The notes beneath the pieces are model-generated. The model saw only the letters and a list, made by a program, of their open reading frames with translations, did not search any database and was not told the DNA's origin. A program made the position numbers and the translations under genes. From contig OZ316895.1 in assembly GCA_973895155.1 (NCBI GenBank), forward strand, positions 4,526,001 through 4,590,000: a stretch of DNA of 64,000 nt, in the 5' to 3' direction. Below, piece after piece: positions 49,464 to 59,283 of this stretch; within the stretch, counting starts at the first letter, position 1, and every line of letters starts with the position of its first letter. Source of the stretch: Marsupella aquatica (lineage: Eukaryota > Marchantiophyta).

Positions 49464-49540
49464 TGATGGGCCCCTTGGAACCTTTCTTACCTGATGGGCC
49501 CCTAGGTAACTTTTCTTACCTAATAGGCCCCTTGTCAGTA
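49464..49540. repeat. Triple tandem repeat of 28-29 bp
   Basis: Three units of the type TGATGGGCCCCT.GG.AAC.TTTCTTACC at 49464, 49492 and 49521, the last partial. Confidence 0.85.
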
Positions 49541-49653
49541 TTTTTGGTCAGATGTTCTTATTAGAGGCACTCTAATGAGTTTTTCCTTCATGGAGTGAAC
49601 CACGTTTTCCAGAAAGACTATTAATGGTCAACCATGACTACAGGCAAACTGCA

Positions 49654-50040
49654 CGGTTGGACTGTGAGGCCGACCCTGCATGGTTGACCAAAAAACCATG
49701 GAGATTATTTGGGAGAAACCACAAAAAGCGGCCGCCCCTGCCAAAACTTTGATGTGAAGACAATATGCATTATGTTGTCGGATTCAAAATTTGACTGATT
49801 GCGGGGTAGTCATTAGGTTTGCTTGTACGGTTTTTTGTGACTGTTGGACCGTGCGTGAGGCCACCCCTGCATGGTCAAAGAAACATGTGTGAGAAATAGG
49901 TGAAACTACGGAAATGATGTGGGAGAACCGCAAAAGCGGCCGCTACTGCCCAAACCGTGACTTGAATACAATATAGATTACATCTTCAAGTTCAAATTTT
50001 TACTGTCGCGGGATAGTCATTAGGTATGTTTTTCACATGG
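49654..50040. repeat. Diverged tandem duplication of about 190 bp
   Basis: Copies 49654-49842 and 49843-50040 share TTGGAC.GTG, GAGGCC, CCCTGCATGGT, GGGAGAA.C, AAAGCGGCCGC and GGGTAGTCATTAGGT-like blocks in the same order. Confidence 0.8.
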
Positions 50041-50268
50041 TGCACATGGGTTTTTCACGATGTTTTCATGCGCAACTGTCAGCGTTGATGTGGAGTCCCT
50101 CCAAATGTCCATAGTGAATATTGAAGTTCAATGTTCACAATTTTGCCATTGCCGCCACAACAAAAATTCACAAATGATCGACAAATGCGCTTGAAAAACG
50201 ACAATACTCCCTTGCGCAATGCATACAAACAATTCCAAAAGAAGACAGACTTGAAGGTGCCGGGGTAC

Positions 50269-50285
50269 ACCCTAAACCCTAAACC
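50269..50285. repeat. Short telomere-type repeat (about two CCCTAAA units)
   Basis: ACCCTAAACCCTAAACC. This is the common plant telomere motif, but two units are also frequent in promoters as a telo-box, so it is no evidence of a telomere. Confidence 0.7.
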
Positions 50286-50843
50286 TTGAAGCACAGAAAG
50301 ATGTAATCCATTGTGTCTTCAAGCATTAACCAGTCCAATCCCGTGGCAATGACATTGTTGCCCGTTTTGACATTCAGTGTTTCGTCCTTCAGTGTTTACA
50401 TGATTCTTTGACAAAATCGTTACAAAGTCGGCTCTCTCTATTGCAAAATCAATAAGCACAAAGCCGAGATAACTGCATGGTGTCCTATTTTTCCCTTTTT
50501 ACATGGGTCTGCACTTTTTGGCACCAATTCTAAGTGCAGAAAGGCCGGAAATTTTAGCTAATCTACGGGTTTATAATTGCAAAAACTTTTATAAGCGCAC
50601 AATCCCATCGAATTGCAATTACTAACAAGCGCATGACATTTTTTAATAGAGTAAAAATGCACTTATGGAGTAGGAAACCTAATTTTGGGCAGGGATGTAC
50701 AATTTGGGTGGTGAGTCATGAGAATGCACACTGACAGAGGGTGCATTCTATCAATAACTGCACAACTATGTAGGCTTGCACTTATCACAAACTGCAAACC
50801 CCCATTTAGTGCAGACAGGATGCTTGCTGCCAGAGTGTGCACT

Positions 50844-50844
<1 letters not shown>

Positions 50845-50884
<40 letters not shown>
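50845..50884. repeat. (AG)20 microsatellite
   Basis: Uninterrupted AG dinucleotide run. Confidence 0.97.
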
Positions 50885-50887
<3 letters not shown>

Positions 50888-52158
50888 ACTATTTCTGAGT
50901 GTATTTCTTTTAAAACTTTTTGGATGATTTGGGTTTTGGTGTCCAATCCCCAAATTAGTCAAAATTACTACCCTATACTCAAACTGGTTAGCATTATTAA
51001 TCTTCCCTAAAACTTATCTAACTATCAGGATGTTGTCATTTTGTTCATCCAAAGCTGGAAAATATTACTACTATAAATACCCTATCTTGCCACAAGTGGT
51101 GGGTCATTCGTTTACAAAATCACTTTTGGAGGGAACATTCTATCATGACCATTGGATTTATAAGCTCTTTTATCCTAGCCTTGTTAAGCATAGATGACAA
51201 TTGCAATGGCAAGCCCATGACACATCCAACGCTTTAGTAGTCGACAAAAGAGATACGTGGTTCACCTCCTCAAGGTTACGTCCACAGGAACACACAAGAG
51301 AGCTTTACTGAGTGAACTCTAAGCCCGTCGGCCATACCAAGTCTCCATAGTGTAAGCTTTCCCTATATCTCAAGTGACTCTTTAACAATGAGCGTTAGTT
51401 CTACTTATCCTAGCAAGCATCACTTAGGATATAGTGTGCAACTTAATTAACCTAACCACGTCTCCGACCACGGTTAGCCTAACTACGGTTACATGGCGTA
51501 ACCCTAGACATAAGTCAATCTATTCATATCGTATTGTACTATAGTGTACTTTTGGGGTTAAAAAATGTATATTGAGAGACCAAAAAGTGAACAAAATAAT
51601 ACATTTTTAATGAATAGGGTGATTAAATAAAGTAAATACCTAACAGCCTTTCATTAGTAAAAAACAATCTCCCTAACCCAAAGCAAACAAGAGAAAGTAT
51701 TTTGGTATGCACAAAGATTGTGTAAGAGGGGCATAATGTCATATGTTGTATGTAAGTGCTATGTGTTGCCATTGCCCCGCCGATAATCATACATCAAAAT
51801 GTGATAATATTTAGATGGTGTGCACTCATTGATTTAAAAAACATAACGAGTTTTATCATGGTATGGAGGGATGTGGTACATGCCATTGGAATGGGGGCAC
51901 TTGGGACACCATTATGAGGAAATAGGGACTAGGAGACATAGAGTTCAATGTAAGGAGGTGAATTAATGATGCACCCATGAGTGATGGGATGAATAATATC
52001 ATACCTCCCATAAGTACAAGATAGGGGATGAGAAAAATAGGAACAAAGGAAAGTGAATCAAAATAAAGAATATAATAATAAGGCAATTAGAGAGAAAAGG
52101 GAGGAGAAGACTGAGGAACACCCTTTCTTTCATTGAGTTTTGTTTTTGTTTTTTGTTT

Positions 52159-52250
52159 TTGTGTGTGTGTGTGTGGGGAGGGGGGGAGAAGGGAGAGGCA
52201 GCCCAAGAGAAAGGGGAGAGGAGGTCATGCGGAGGAGGGGGGGGGTGTCA
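52159..52250. repeat. GT repeat and purine-rich low-complexity tract
   Basis: A GT run (52159-52173) leads into a G/A-rich stretch with G-runs, including GGGGGGGGG near 52237. Confidence 0.8.
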
Positions 52251-52519
52251 CCCTCCACCTAGGGTTGTGTATCTCCTTTATCACTATTGCAACAATATCT
52301 ATTTGACATTGACAATCTTTCACGCAATGACATCATTCTTTCTTGCAATGTACAAGTATCGGAACCTCGGGGGCTCACTCCAAGGGAGGTCCCATATCAC
52401 GCGCAAATTTTTCAAGTAATAAATACCATAAAACTAAAGAAAATAAAACAGATTTTTAGAAAATTTTGACCCCTAAATTTATAGAATATTCTAGGAATAT
52501 TCTTACATTTGGTATTAAA

Positions 52520-52715
52520 AAACCCCTATAGTTTTATAAGTCTCAAAATTGCATTAAAACACCCTACATTTCTTCAACAAAAATTTGAAAGCCTTCCGCA
52601 CAATTGAATTAAGAAACCCCTATAGTTTTATAAGTCTCAAAATTGCATTAAAACACCCCTACATTTCTTCAACAAAACTTTTAAAGCCTTCCGCACAATT
52701 GAATTAAGAAACCCC
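52520..52715. repeat. 95-bp tandem duplication, third copy truncated
   Basis: Units starting AAACCCCTATAGTTTTATAAG at 52520 and 52614 are nearly identical and end CACAATTGAATTAAG; a third begins AAACCCCTAAG at 52709 and breaks off. Related text (AAAACACCCCTA, ATGTTCTT) appears near 30120, 31310 and, inverted, 33060. Confidence 0.9.
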
Positions 52716-52834
52716 TAAGTTCGTCACGCGCGATGGTTCAGAAGAAAAGAAGTGAGGACCCTAGGTATTGAACACGACCACAACAACTATATGGTCAAGA
52801 TACACATAACATGTCTCAATAATTACATTGCAAA

Positions 52835-52836
<2 letters not shown>

Positions 52837-52870
<34 letters not shown>
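52837..52870. repeat. (TA)17 microsatellite
   Basis: Uninterrupted TA run directly before the CTTGACATCTTTTTCTC minisatellite. Confidence 0.97.
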
Positions 52871-52874
<4 letters not shown>

Positions 52875-52879
52875 ATCTT

Positions 52880-53345
52880 GCCTTTACATCTTTTTCTTAT
52901 CTTGTCATCTTTTCTCACCTTGATATCTTTCTCTCATCACAACATCTTTTCTCTCCTCGACATCTTTTCCTAACCTCAACATCGTTTCTTGCCTTGACAT
53001 CTTTTTCTCAGCTTGACATCATTCCCCCTTCCATACCTTTCTCCCCTTGACTTCTTTTGCAGCCCTCAACATTATTTTCTATCATGGACATTTTTGTCAC
53101 CCGGACATTTTATCTTTTGCTCATCTCACCATCTTTTTCTCACCTTGATATCTTTTATCTCATCTTGCTATCTTTTTCTCACCTTGACATTTTTATGTCA
53201 TCACGACATCTTTTTCTCCCCTCAATATCTTTTCCTCACCTTGCCATGTTTTCTTTCCTTGACATCTTTTTTCACTTTGACTTTTTTTCTTCACCTTGAT
53301 ATCTTTCTCACTTCAAGATCTTTTTTTCACCTTGACATCTTTTGT
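52880..53345. repeat. Degenerate minisatellite, about 18-bp unit
   Basis: Roughly two dozen head-to-tail units of the form CTTGACATCTTTTTCTCA with many substitutions and 1-3 base length changes. The strand is almost pure pyrimidine apart from the GACAT core. Because the commonest period is a multiple of three and the unit lacks stops, long but meaningless frames (53013-53378) cross it. Confidence 0.92.
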
Positions 53346-56259
53346 AGCGCTCACACGCATGAGGCTAGTACTATATAAATGGACAGAAGGGTACAATAGT
53401 TTACGCAAAGCAAGAGTGCTGAAATGTTCCTGATCCTAACTTGTGTGAGGGTGAAGAAAAATAATTATAGCTAGGTGCACTCAATAAACTAAGGTACAAA
53501 GCTGACATCATAATCATGCAAGACTGCCAAGCGGTAAAATCAAATGATAAATAAATGAAGACTGATACTAGCCTATCAGAAAGGAAAGCTTGTATACGGA
53601 GACAGAGGTTTGACCAGGTCTGGTAAATTCAAGTGACAAGGAAATGAGGAGCATACCTTTTATAGTGAAAAAATGGGATACACGCAAAGGTTAACAAGGT
53701 CAAATCAAGACTGCCAAGGTTAAATCAAGACCATAATTATTAAACAGAAGCTGGGAAAAACAGTTGACTGAGTTTTGACAAGTTTCTTGGATAGAATAAT
53801 CAGGACAGACACAAACTGCCCAATAGATTATACCCCCCTCATTTTCTCTCAAAGTGCTTTCAATTGCTTCTTTCTTTGTTACATTACAGTTTGGATGTAT
53901 ACTTTGAAACAATCAGCCTTCGTTTGGGTCCATGGCTGTTTTTCTTTTTACCACCAAGACAGTAATTATAATATTGTATCTCAAAGCTTGATTGTTACTG
54001 GTTATCCCTACAGAACTGGCTGTAACTGTTTTCGCTTACTTTAATCTGTAAAAGATTATCTGGTTTTCTTTTAGTAGTTTCTATAGTGACATACTATCAT
54101 GGCATATGATCAATCTTTTGGGGAAAAAGGCTATGGGTTATGAATTTGGTAGTCCATAATTTTTTAATCCCTGACCTTACTTTAGTAGTTAGAGTACATC
54201 AATTATATTGTATTATTGGCAAAATTATTGGACTTTGAATTATTCTTTCCCCCCTTTAATGTTTTTAATTCTCTTCTTCTGGACTCCTCCATTAGGCCTA
54301 TATTTGTTTTTCATTGTTGACCATGCGTATATAGCGTGCAGCCCAGTTAGCGTGCAGCCCAGTTAACTTAAGCTTTCCAAGATTAAGGTCAGCCCTAATT
54401 ATCTACAGTTATAGCCGCAACCCTAGACCTAAGAGTAAATGTCTAACATTTTTGACATATATAGTTTCCATAATTCTTTCCATCCGCATAGAGTCATTGT
54501 CTAGAGGTTTCACTCTAGAGGCCTAGACCCCAACTCTAGCTTCTCATTGCAATTATTTATAAAGGTATTGAAGTTATATTACATTGACCTTTCATCCCGC
54601 CTTTCAGACATGAGGGATACCTAAACCCAAAGCTATCGCTTCCCAAAAGTGTGAGAAATCTAAAGAGTGTGAGACTCCAACACTTCAAGATAATGCTAAC
54701 CTCTCCTCTACAACTCACATTTTTCATTTTAAAGTTTACAGTTGAGTAATTGACTTAGTTGTTGCTAACTAAAATCAATATGAATAAATATGAAAGACCC
54801 ACCACTTTTTTTTTGAAAATGATTCACTAAACAATTGTCTGTTAGAAACCGACATATGGGGATAAGGTCAATACCTTGTAACTAAGGCGAACTATGGGGA
54901 TAAGGTCAATACCTTGTAAGGAGACCTCAATGATTTATTAAACTTTACCTATCAGCAGGAAACACTACATACTACAAGGCAACTTACTTTACTTTATTTT
55001 AATACTTGCACCCTTACTTATTTAGAGATAAATAATATTGTTTATTTATCTAGAGACATTTTAATCAGGATATTTGTTGGCTCTTCATTGTAATTTTTTT
55101 TGGGCCCATTCTGTGCAATATGTTTTTCTTTCCGATATTGCTTCTAGCTGAAACATAACTCTGAGGACACGCGTTTGATGGAGTGCGTCTCATTAGGTGA
55201 AGATGGCTTGTGCAAGGAGTTAAGCAAAAGTGCAAATACTTGTTATTAATTTAACTCCCTTATTCTGAGTGCCGATTGGGTCCAACTTAGATTTTCTACG
55301 ATGAGCATGCTATATGGTGAATCCATATTCCAGTATTCAAACTTATTTTCTTGTGTATTTTAATTCAATGTGTCTTACCAAGGTACATCCCTTGTATACC
55401 TTTAGATTTTGAATTTAATCTGGCACCCTTCTAAATTTTTCAATCTTTGCTGTACTTTTGATCATCCACCCTTTAACAAAGCTCACTTTAAGTTCTAGCC
55501 CTTATTCTGATGAGTGAAGAAGAAATGATCTAATTAAAGTACTTTAAGTTCTACTCATAATTTTGTGTACTAAATTTATGGTTTTAATTCATTTGAGTGT
55601 CAACCTAAGATAAGTACATAAGTATCTTTACTGTTGTATAGTATGTGCATAACCCAATACCATAGACTTAAATTTTTCCTGTTCATTATTATTTTTATTT
55701 ACATGTGTACTTTTATGCTTGTACCTTATGTGCACAACTTTTCAATGTCAAGCTTCCTAATCAATCATGTCCTATTTATATTTGTCACAAAAAAATTAGA
55801 TCACCTGTATTTCACTAAAAAACTTAAACTTTTTGCTAGAGGACAAAATAACTTTTCATGTTCCAGGATGAGTATGCTATATTCTGAGTGCCGATTGGGT
55901 CCAACTTAGATTTGCGCTTGCCTAGTCTAAATTGGTTGAGATCATAAATCCTTGATTTCGGTTACCGTCCGATTGATTTTGCTTCCTCGTCACAGGTGTC
56001 CAGTTGAGGTGCTGTCTTCTCCGATTACATCTTCATTTTTAGTATGACACTAACCTTCTGTTACGGTGCTAGTTCATTTACATGGCTCGTCCTGTGCATC
56101 TCAGTATCTTAAGTGTGTTCCTTGATGTCCATTCGTACTTAAACATGAAGAATAACCTTCTATCTCAGTCTGTTTCCCTAGACTACGTGTTGAGTTAGTG
56201 AGCATACACATTGATGGAAGTGTTTATATCACTTTTTGATTCACGTCGAATGACACTAT

Positions 56260-56281
56260 CGAGGCTCATTAATGAGCCTCG
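56260..56281. repeat. 22-bp perfect palindrome
   Basis: CGAGGCTCATT followed directly by its exact reverse complement AATGAGCCTCG, no loop. A second perfect stem (AACCCCAC and GTGGGGTT with a 6-base loop) lies 90 bases on at 56370-56391. Possibly ends of a decayed mobile element. Confidence 0.9.
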
Positions 56282-57124
56282 CACGCTCCTTGCCCATGGC
56301 CATCCCCGTCTGCTGCCCGAGAAAATGCGTGATCGCATTTTTTTTTCGAAATGTCAAAGGAACTGAATGAACCCCACTTTTGGGTGGGGTTTGTTACAAA
56401 AGAGGAATGGTGTGCCTGGCAGGATTCGAGGCCCTGCACCTGCTGGTACCCAACTCTGTTCGTATATCACCAAGACAGCATCTGCTGCACAGAAGTGATG
56501 TCTTGTTTTGTCAACTTATCTTAATACTATGGTCGGGGAATGCTGCGGGCAGCGGGCAGTGGGTTCTCTAACCGTACGGATTTCCACATTAATATACATC
56601 GATACTGCCAATCGCTCTAAATACTTTTTGAGGCACCATGAGCCTTTCTCCCTCTGCTTTCATCATCGCCGCTTTGGAAGTGCAAATATAAAGGATTGAG
56701 TATCACGTTCATCTTTTGTTATGGTGTTACTCCAATTACATTGGCGTCCTGCGCATATATCTTAGTAAGTGACGATAGTTTCCTTCATGTCCATTCGACT
56801 TGAACATGAAGAATGACATTTGTCAGTCTCGTTCCTTTAATTAAACTACGTGTTGAGTTAATGAGAAGACGCATACATGGAAGGTTCATATCTCTTCTTC
56901 ACGGTTCCAGGAACGTTTCTGCCTTTACTTTCGTCATGAACTCTGTGGAAGTGCAGCTATAAAGAAACTTGCTGGATGTAAACTGCTTTACTTTAAACAT
57001 TAAGGATGCGAATGGTGTTACTGACATATGTCACTGTCGGTCGTTTGTTAAACCACACCTGCCCCTGTAAAGACCCGTAGCTCTCATTGTAAACTGCAGA
57101 AGAGGTTAAAGAATAGGTTCTGAA

Positions 57125-57262
57125 CTCCACAAAAGATGGTGAATGGAAAACATTTCATTGGCGAGTGCTCCACAAAAGATGGTGAATGGAAAACATTGTA
57201 TTGGCAAGTGCTCCACAAAAGATGGTGAATGGAAAACATTTATTGGCAAGTGCTCCACAGAA
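57125..57262. repeat. 43-bp tandem repeat, three copies and a partial
   Basis: Units starting CTCCACAAAAGATGGTGAAT at 57125, 57168 and 57211, then a partial one (CTCCACAGAAGGTG) at 57253. About 630 bases upstream of the germin-like start codon. Confidence 0.93.
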
Positions 57263-57766
57263 GGTGCCATTGTTCACCTTTTATGGTGAGTAGTGAAACA
57301 TGGAATGGGGCTATTTTTTTATACTGGTTTGGTGTGATTTAATTGTAAAGTGAAAGGTCCAGCCCTTGCCCAGATGCCCTGACACCCCCAGTGAACGCCG
57401 TCAGGACTGCCGCATGAGGGGGTAAAGCCAGAAAACGCTATCTCAAACAAATACTCCCACTACGTTAAAGGCCGCATTTCTTAGTACCCTCCACATGCGC
57501 GTTGCGTCTAAAGCTTGACGCAAAGTCTACAAATACAAACATATACAAAGCCTGAAAGTCCAGGACCGTGAGTCAAAAAGTGCGCACCTGCTTCATTGTG
57601 CCCAAGTCTTGGCTACGTCCCTATAGCATGGCGGTCCTTTTTTTTGCCTTGAAAAAGCCTGCTTCATTAATGCCCAACTCTTGAAAAAGCATGGCGTATC
57701 GTACTCCCGGACCTACCCCCAGATCAGCACACGTTGGATACGAAGTGCAGAGTAAGTTATGGAAAG

Positions 57767-57773
57767 TATATAA
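57767..57773 (+). promoter_or_regulatory. Possible TATA box of the germin-like gene
   Basis: TATATAA about 120 bases before the start codon at 57895, a spacing that would leave a 5' leader of roughly 90-100 bases. Position and sequence are the only evidence. Confidence 0.35.
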
Positions 57774-57894
57774 TCTCAGGCGGAGCAAGACTTCTTTCAA
57801 CAAAGAAGTTTTGAGTCGCTCACGTCAAACGCATTCAATTGAGAAATTGATCGAGCAACAGCTCAACCTCAATCCTTACGAGATTGGAACTACA

Positions 57895-59283
57895 ATGGGG
57901 TCGACTCGATGCATTAACAAAGCTTGGGCGACGCTTGTAGTACTCCTCGTCTGCAGCTACGTGGGGATTCTGTCTGTTCAAGCTGCCGATCCAGACCCTC
58001 TAGTCGACCTGTCGCCAGCGGCCAACGAGACATTCGTCCTGCGCAACGTGTTTGAGAACGGTGATGTATCTCACGGTTCGGGAGGAACCCGTGCGGCACT
58101 CAACATTTCCATATTCCCGGCGCTGACGTACGTGGATCGGTCTTGTGTATAATTGGGTCCTCGTCCACTAATATGCGTTATGTGCTGAAAGTATTCTAGA
58201 ATCATCTACGCGTTTAACTGTCGTCGTAAACACATTGTGTTGTGCAGGTCCGAGGGCATAACATTTGTGCAGTTCAGGCTGTCACCATGCGGAGAGAATC
58301 TGCCTCACACTCACCCTCGAGCCACTGAGCTCCTCACACTGATCAGCGGAGGGCCTCTCCAGGTTGGCGTGGTCGACACAGCTGGTACGTAAGATCAAGC
58401 TAGGACTTCAATTGATGTCTCTTTGAAACTCCTGCACCAGTCTGCAGTTCGGTCCTTTCAAGGAATTACGAGGGGCCAGGATTGTGGTTTTGGCAGACCA
58501 CAAAAAATCTACTGTAGCTATCAATATTGTGAAGTTTCTACTGTAGCTTTATCAATATTGTGAAGTTTCTACAGTAGCTATCAATATTGGATAGTTTCTA
58601 TGCTTCGGATCCATCCGGTAACAGAAAGAGTGTAGTTGGCGACTAACTATGCCACTTTAACGATTGGATTTGAGCCATTCCATGAACTAATCTAGTGTAA
58701 TCTGGATTTTCTTGTTGGGTGTTGGGTACCGTACACAGCGAATGCGCACATTTACGTCCTCTATGCAGGAGATATTTAGTTTTCCCGAGAGGTTTGCTGC
58801 ACTTCGAGCTGAACGTTGGTGGCGAAGAAGCATTTTTCATCTCAGCCCTCAACAGTCAAAACCCGGGTGTTCTGGTAGGATAATCACCGTATCGTTATGA
58901 ATGGATTGAAAGCTAATCATTGCACAGGTCATGAAGTGGTGTGGGTATCACAAATCTTCGTGAAAGTCGTATGATTCTTGGTCATTCAATGATTAGGACT
59001 GTCTGTTCATCTCTGAAATCTAGCATGAATTCAGTCCTGGAAGTTTTCTTCAATGGAAGTTAAGCATGAACTGAATCCTGGAAATATTTGTCATGAATGG
59101 ATGCAGACGTCTCAGGAAGCATTCTTCCAACTACCCACACGAGCTGCTGCTGGAGCACTCAATCAAGATTTGGCTACAACACAGAAACTGAAGAAGGACA
59201 TTATGGGCTACGGCCATGATCTGAAGTTTGTTCATAAAAATATGGGATGCGTGCCAAACAAAGACATAACAACTCAATTTTAG
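57895..59283 (+). pseudogene. Germin-like protein (cupin), one-base frameshift in exon 3
   Basis: Germin-like proteins are secreted, metal-binding cupins of the plant cell wall. Exons 57895-58127, 58248-58384, 58739-58874 and 59107-59283 join through GT-AG introns. A signal peptide (about 1-30) precedes DPDPLVDLSP, and ALNISIFPAL leads into the cupin. Germin box 1 is complete, with ligands His98, His100 and Glu105 (PHTHPRATELL), followed by GGPLQVGVVDT. In exon 3 the frame reads HIYVLYAGDI and then meets TAG at 58777-58779. In the frame one base on, it continues FPRGLLHFELN, which is germin box 2 with the third His ligand, and then AFFISALNSQNPGVL. With one base missing, exon 3 is one base short of the phase needed for exon 4, and exon 4 (59 codons) is open. 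So a single-base deletion, or a sequencing error of that kind, breaks an otherwise complete gene. Confidence 0.85.
58509..58598. repeat. Triple 29-31-bp tandem repeat in germin-like intron 2
   Basis: Units of the type CTACTGTAGCTATCAATATTG at 58509, 58538 and 58569, within intron 2. Confidence 0.88.

Larger units (their letters stand above)
48081..57894. other. 9.8-kb intergenic region, repeats and low-complexity DNA
   Basis: No coding gene recognised. Listed separately are tandem repeats, microsatellites, a minisatellite and palindromes. In addition, about 51183-51530 is a diverged relative of the copia LTR at 33973-34325, and 54330-54445 may be another fragment. About 54855-54925 holds a duplicated GGGGATAAGGTCAATACCTTGTAA. 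TTCTGAGTGCCGATTGGGTCCAACTTAGATTT-type text occurs at about 55263 and 55881. About 56050-56240 and 56710-56900 are diverged direct copies (shared ATGTCCATTCG, AACATGAAGAAT and ACTACGTGTTGAGTTA.TGAG). Numerous short open frames have no motif. Confidence 0.5.

Noticed and set aside
50269-50285. Interstitial telomere
   Set aside because: Only about two CCCTAAA units; too short to distinguish from an ordinary telo-box or chance.
53013-53378. Hydrophobic Leu/Phe/Ser-rich open frame of 121 codons
   Set aside because: It is the translation of the pyrimidine-rich minisatellite; overlapping frames are open for the same reason.
56420-56490. tRNA-like stretch (GGATTCGAGGCCCTGC)
   Set aside because: It recalls a T-arm, but no acceptor stem, anticodon arm or D-arm can be formed around it.
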